Source: Hyphomicrobiales bacterium
GTDB taxonomy: Bacteria > Pseudomonadota > Alphaproteobacteria > Rhizobiales > Rhizobiaceae
Direction: 5' to 3'
NCBI GenBank assembly: GCA_011087605.1
Contig: JAALLE010000035.1
Location: 1 to 38,394, forward strand
Length of the DNA: 38,394 nt
In this document: piece by piece, positions 35,506-38,394 of the stretch
How the letters are laid out: every line of letters begins with the position of its first letter
How positions within the stretch are numbered: the stretch's first letter is position 1
Translations under genes and position numbers: made by a program
The notes under the pieces: generated by a model
Told to the model about the DNA's origin: nothing
The model's database searches: none
Seen by the model: the letters and a program-made list of their open reading frames with translations, nothing else

Positions 35506-36102
35506 ATGGTTGAAGTGAACATTCGACCAGCTTTGCAAGAGGATGCGGCAGATTTGGCACGATTGGATAACGTCGCCAGCCACGGTTTCACCCAATGGTA
35601 TTGGCAAAAAACTGCCAGGGCACTGGGAGCGGGCGATCCTGAAAAACTGGCGCAACAGGCGATGGCCGATCCGACGTATCGCTCCGGCTGGAAACAGGCC
35701 AGCGTCGCCGTAACTGCGGGCGACGACGCCGAAGTTGTTGGCGGGGTGAATGGCTATGTGGTCATTGACGATGAAGAATTACATTCGCCTTCCAGCGAGC
35801 CGGTATTTGAGCCGATCCGCCAATTGTTTGAGAGTGTTGCTGGCGACTGGCTGGTGGATTGGCTTGCCGTCTATCAACACTGGCAGGGCAGGGGCATCGG
35901 TGCCCGCCTGCTGGATACTTGTTTGCAACGCGCCAAAGGCAAGGCCGGGCAGGCCAGCATTGTCGTAGAAGATTCAAATATGCCAGCAATGGCGCTCTAT
36001 CATTCTCGTGGATTTCGGCAGCGCGATCAGCGTGCTTTTATTCCGTTCAACAAAACATCAAGAACCCAAAACTGGTTGCTGCTTTCAGCGCCTGTGACGT
36101 GA
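35506..36102 (+). CDS. GNAT family N-acetyltransferase
   Basis: A 198-residue member of the GNAT superfamily, transferring an acetyl group from acetyl-CoA to an amine. The acetyl-CoA pyrophosphate loop is visible as HWQGRGIGARLLD (Q/RxxGxG/A pattern) at about 125-137, followed by VEDSNMPAMALYHSRGFRQR, the usual C-terminal strand and helix. The N-terminus IRPALQEDAADLARLDNVA is typical. It lies ten bases before lpdA on the same strand. The substrate cannot be told; the close spacing to a PDH subunit means it may simply be co-transcribed. A purine-rich AAGGA lies before ATG 35506. Confidence 0.9.
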   Translation: MVEVNIRPALQEDAADLARLDNVASHGFTQWYWQKTARALGAGDPEKLAQQAMADPTYRSGWKQASVAVTAGDDAEVVGGVNGYVVIDDEELHSPSSEPVFEPIRQLFESVAGDWLVDWLAVYQHWQGRGIGARLLDTCLQRAKGKAGQASIVVEDSNMPAMALYHSRGFRQRDQRAFIPFNKTSRTQNWLLLSAPVT

Positions 36103-36112
36103 GGTATTTTCC

Positions 36113-37552
36113 ATGGCAAATTCATATGACGTATTGATCATTGGTGGCGGGCCCGGCGGCTATGTTGCAGCCATTCGCGCGGCGCAACTGGGTTTAAAAG
36201 CCGCCGCTGTTGAACGCGAACATCTGGGCGGTATCTGTCTCAATTGGGGCTGTATTCCCACCAAGGCATTGCTGCGGTCTGCCGAAATTTATGGCCATAT
36301 GGAACATGCCGACAGTTTTGGCCTGTCTGCGGGCGATATCGGTTTTGATATGGAAAAGATCGTCAAGCGCTCGCGCGGCGTTTCCGGACAACTCAATGGT
36401 GGTGTTGGCTTTTTGATGAAAAAGAACAAGATCGATGTGATCTGGGGCGAAGCATCAATCCCCAAACCCGGCGAGGTGAAGGTATCAAAATCTTCCAAGC
36501 CGATCGTCGAGCCGCAACACCCGGTGCCCAAAGGCGTGCTGGGTGAAGGCACCTATCAGGCCAAGCATGTTATTGTAGCAACAGGCGCAAAACCGCGTGC
36601 ATTGCCGGGCATTGAGCCGGACGGCAAGCTGATCTGGTCGTATTTTGAGGCAATGGTTCCCAAATCCATGCCGAAATCACTGATTGTCATGGGGTCCGGC
36701 GCCATCGGCATCGAATTTGCCTCCTTCTATCGCTCCATGGGGGCTGAAGTTACTGTGGTTGAACTGATGTCCCAGGTGATGCCCGTTGAAGACCATGAAA
36801 TCGCCAAACACGCTCAAAAACGCTTTGAAAAGCAGGGCATGAAGATCTTGCTCGAGGCCAAGGTTTCGAAAGTTGAAAAAGCCGCCAACAGCGTCACCGC
36901 CCATGTGGAGACCAAGGACGGCAAGATCGAGAAATTAACCGCAGACCGGTTGATTTCAGCTGTCGGTGTTGTTGGCAATACTGAAAATTTGGGATTGGAA
37001 AAGCTGGGCGTTGCCGTCGACCGTGGCATCATCAATGTGGATCCCTATGGCAAAACCAATGTGCCGGGCATATATGCCATTGGTGATGTGGCTGGTGCAC
37101 CGATGCTGGCCCATAAGGCTGAGCACGAGGGGGTGATCTGCGTCGAAGCAATTGCTGGAAAACACCCGCATGCAATGGACAAAGCCAAGATTCCTGGTTG
37201 CACCTATTGCAATCCGCAGGTCGCCAGCGTTGGGCTGACTGAAAAAGCCGCAAAGGAAGCCGGAATTGAGGTCAAAATCGGCCGTTTCAATTTCGCCGGT
37301 AACGGCAAGGCGATTGCGCTTGGTGAACCGGAGGGCATGGTCAAAACCATCTTTGACAAGAAGACCGGGCAATTGCTTGGCGCTCACATGGTGGGTGCAG
37401 AAGTGACTGAATTAATTCAGGGTTTTGTGGTGGCAATGAATCTGGAAACCACCGAGCAAGACCTCATCGACGCAGTGTTCCCGCACCCAACTCTGTCGGA
37501 AATGATGCATGAAAGCGTGATGGATTCACAGGGCAGGGTGATTCACGCCTAG
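36113..37552 (+). CDS. lpdA: Dihydrolipoyl dehydrogenase (E3)
   Basis: E3 reoxidises dihydrolipoamide on PDH E1 beta and E2 with NAD+. FAD-binding GGGPGGYVAAIRAAQLG begins at residue 11, and the redox disulfide is Cys42/Cys47 in GGICLNWGCIPTKALL. The NAD-binding GSGAIGIEFASFYRSMGAEV is near residue 195, the second FAD motif YAIGDVAGAPMLAHKAEHEG near 322, and the catalytic His is in FPHPTLSEMMHES near the end. An insertion of about 20 residues at 120-145 (VSKSSKPIVEPQHPVPKG) resembles the alphaproteobacterial PDH-linked form. Length 479. GAGG lies before ATG 36113. Confidence 0.96.
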   Translation: MANSYDVLIIGGGPGGYVAAIRAAQLGLKAAAVEREHLGGICLNWGCIPTKALLRSAEIYGHMEHADSFGLSAGDIGFDMEKIVKRSRGVSGQLNGGVGFLMKKNKIDVIWGEASIPKPGEVKVSKSSKPIVEPQHPVPKGVLGEGTYQAKHVIVATGAKPRALPGIEPDGKLIWSYFEAMVPKSMPKSLIVMGSGAIGIEFASFYRSMGAEVTVVELMSQVMPVEDHEIAKHAQKRFEKQGMKILLEAKVSKVEKAANSVTAHVETKDGKIEKLTADRLISAVGVVGNTENLGLEKLGVAVDRGIINVDPYGKTNVPGIYAIGDVAGAPMLAHKAEHEGVICVEAIAGKHPHAMDKAKIPGCTYCNPQVASVGLTEKAAKEAGIEVKIGRFNFAGNGKAIALGEPEGMVKTIFDKKTGQLLGAHMVGAEVTELIQGFVVAMNLETTEQDLIDAVFPHPTLSEMMHESVMDSQGRVIHA

Positions 37553-37838
37553 CAGGAATTTCACTGTAGACTTGTTCATGGTCATTGTGACGAGCGGAAT
37601 CGGGTCGTGCCGGATTTGAAGTCGTCCCGGCAATGGCTATTGGCCGCGAGGTGGCTGCATTCTCGACCGGCTGGTCGGGTTTGGTTGATTGAAGCATCAA
37701 ATTCTCTGCTACCCAGCGCCAGATTAGCTTGAGCAATGAATGAGCGTTATTGCTGCGGATCTGGTGGCTGTGCTGGATGTAATGAGCATAGTCGATGGAT
37801 CCGTTGCTCACAGTCTTGTAAGGCGGGTGCGTGGTCAT
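37464..37838 (-). CDS. Small hypothetical protein, 3' end overlapping lpdA
   Basis: A 124-residue frame with a strong ribosome site (CAGGAG seven bases before ATG 37838). Its first 45 residues (HPPYKTVSNGSIDYAHYIQH, then SHQIRSNNAHSLLKLIWRW) look like a short family of small alphaproteobacterial proteins with an NGSIDYAHY-type motif, of unknown function. The rest is low in pattern, and the last 30 residues lie antisense to the end of lpdA, which suggests that the original stop was lost by mutation or frameshift. The N-terminal part is probably a real gene. The rest of the 430-base gap between lpdA and the next gene holds nothing else I can support. Confidence 0.5.
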   Translation of the reverse strand: MTTHPPYKTVSNGSIDYAHYIQHSHQIRSNNAHSLLKLIWRWVAENLMLQSTKPDQPVENAATSRPIAIAGTTSNPARPDSARHNDHEQVYSEIPARRESPCPVNPSRFHASFPTELGAGTLRR

Positions 37839-37982
37839 GGGTCTTCTCCTGATTGCAGTGACTTGATCATGACCAATCTACCAGCCTTTGCTTGAAGAAG
37901 GTCTTTAGAGTAGCTTGAGAATCCCTTTGTTTTTCTTCAGTTCACATCGACAAGCTGGAATTCGCCAAAATTAAGCTCGCCC

Positions 37983-38375
37983 ATGCGCTACACTTTTTCT
38001 GACTGCATATTGGATACAAACAGCTATTCGTTCAGCCGCGATGGCGAAGTTGTATCGATAGAACCACAGGTGTTCGACCTGCTGCGTCTGCTGGTGGAAA
38101 ATGCCGGCAAGCTGGTGACCAAAGACCAACTGATTGAAACGGTCTGGGGTGGGCGGATTGTCTCGGAAGCCACCGTCAGCGCAAGGATCAATGCTGCGCG
38201 AAATGCTGTGGGAGATAACGGCAAGGATCAGGCGATCATCCGAACAGTCGCCCGTCGAGGGATTGAGCTGATTGTGCCTGTTGACTGTGGCGACAGGACA
38301 GTCGCCAGCCCTCCAATCCAAACCCGCCAGCGTTCCCCATCAGCATTCATGAGACAGAGAAGTGATTTTGCCTAA
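37983..38375 (+). CDS. Winged helix-turn-helix regulator (OmpR/CadC-type DNA-binding domain), short
   Basis: A 130-residue protein made almost wholly of one OmpR/PhoB-type winged-helix DNA-binding domain: YTFSDCILDTNSYSFSRDGE, VVSIEPQVFDLLRLLVENAG, LVTKDQLIETVWGGRIVSEA, then TVSARINAARNAVGDNGKDQ and TVARRGIELIVPV. In the family this domain is usually the N-terminus of a longer protein joined to a hydrolase, cyclase or TPR module; here the frame closes at 38373 after about 30 extra residues. Either a stand-alone regulator or a truncated one; the window ends 19 bases later. There is no receiver domain and no kinase nearby. Confidence 0.8.
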   Translation: MRYTFSDCILDTNSYSFSRDGEVVSIEPQVFDLLRLLVENAGKLVTKDQLIETVWGGRIVSEATVSARINAARNAVGDNGKDQAIIRTVARRGIELIVPVDCGDRTVASPPIQTRQRSPSAFMRQRSDFA

Positions 38376-38394
38376 GAGATGATTTTTGGTTCAT

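Overview
This window looks like chromosome of an alphaproteobacterium, most likely Hyphomicrobiales (Rhizobiales) or a close marine relative. The evidence is the gyrA-coaD-ppi-ppi-queA run, an ALAS-type hemA (the C4 haem route), a lipoyl-domain-bearing pyruvate dehydrogenase E1 beta, the SPOR-like protein next to glmU, sdhE-mfd, and eno-ftsB-pdhA. Almost everything is housekeeping. No phage, insertion sequence, CRISPR array or rRNA was seen; one tRNA-Lys gene is present. Taxonomy is inferred from gene content only.

Layout: 1-610, a truncated MarC-family gene divergent from gyrA. 611-6903, gyrA, coaD, two cyclophilins and queA on the plus strand, with a small minus-strand ORF between gyrA and coaD. 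6904-7353, decayed RTX (calcium-binding repeat) sequence. 7354-11444, a secreted DUF4864-type protein, then a minus-strand group read hemA > idi > tgt > NUDIX. The queA-tgt pair usual in related genomes is therefore split and tgt is inverted, with the RTX debris near the break. 11445-12203, a control region carrying an FNR/FixK-type dyad, then cytochrome c2. 12452-14903, a two-gene unit of a TPR plus beta-barrel outer-membrane protein (Slam/DUF560-like) and a secreted FecR-domain protein with an acidic repeat tail. 15029-17921, tRNA-Lys, ccdA, an EamA permease and a SPOR-like envelope protein. 18084-22216, glmU, glmS and a DUF502 membrane protein. 22235-29156, recG divergent from sdhE-mfd-SMP30. 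29220-37552, eno, ftsB and the pyruvate dehydrogenase cluster (pdhA, pdhB, a small unknown, pdhC, a small membrane protein on the other strand, a GNAT, lpdA). The right edge has a small minus-strand ORF and a short winged-helix regulator.

How the genes fit together: glmS and glmU make UDP-GlcNAc for the cell wall, and the neighbouring SPOR-like protein may act at the septal wall. Eno and the PDH complex form a glycolysis-to-acetyl-CoA block. HemA, cytochrome c2 and CcdA are linked through haem and cytochrome c biogenesis. QueA and Tgt are both queuosine enzymes. RecG and Mfd are DNA repair translocases.

Most worth a second look: Tgt appears to lack three of its four zinc ligands; the Slam-like barrel/FecR pair may be an uncharacterised surface export module; an unrecognised 115-residue protein is translationally coupled on both sides inside the PDH operon; and the RTX remnant marks a likely rearrangement point.
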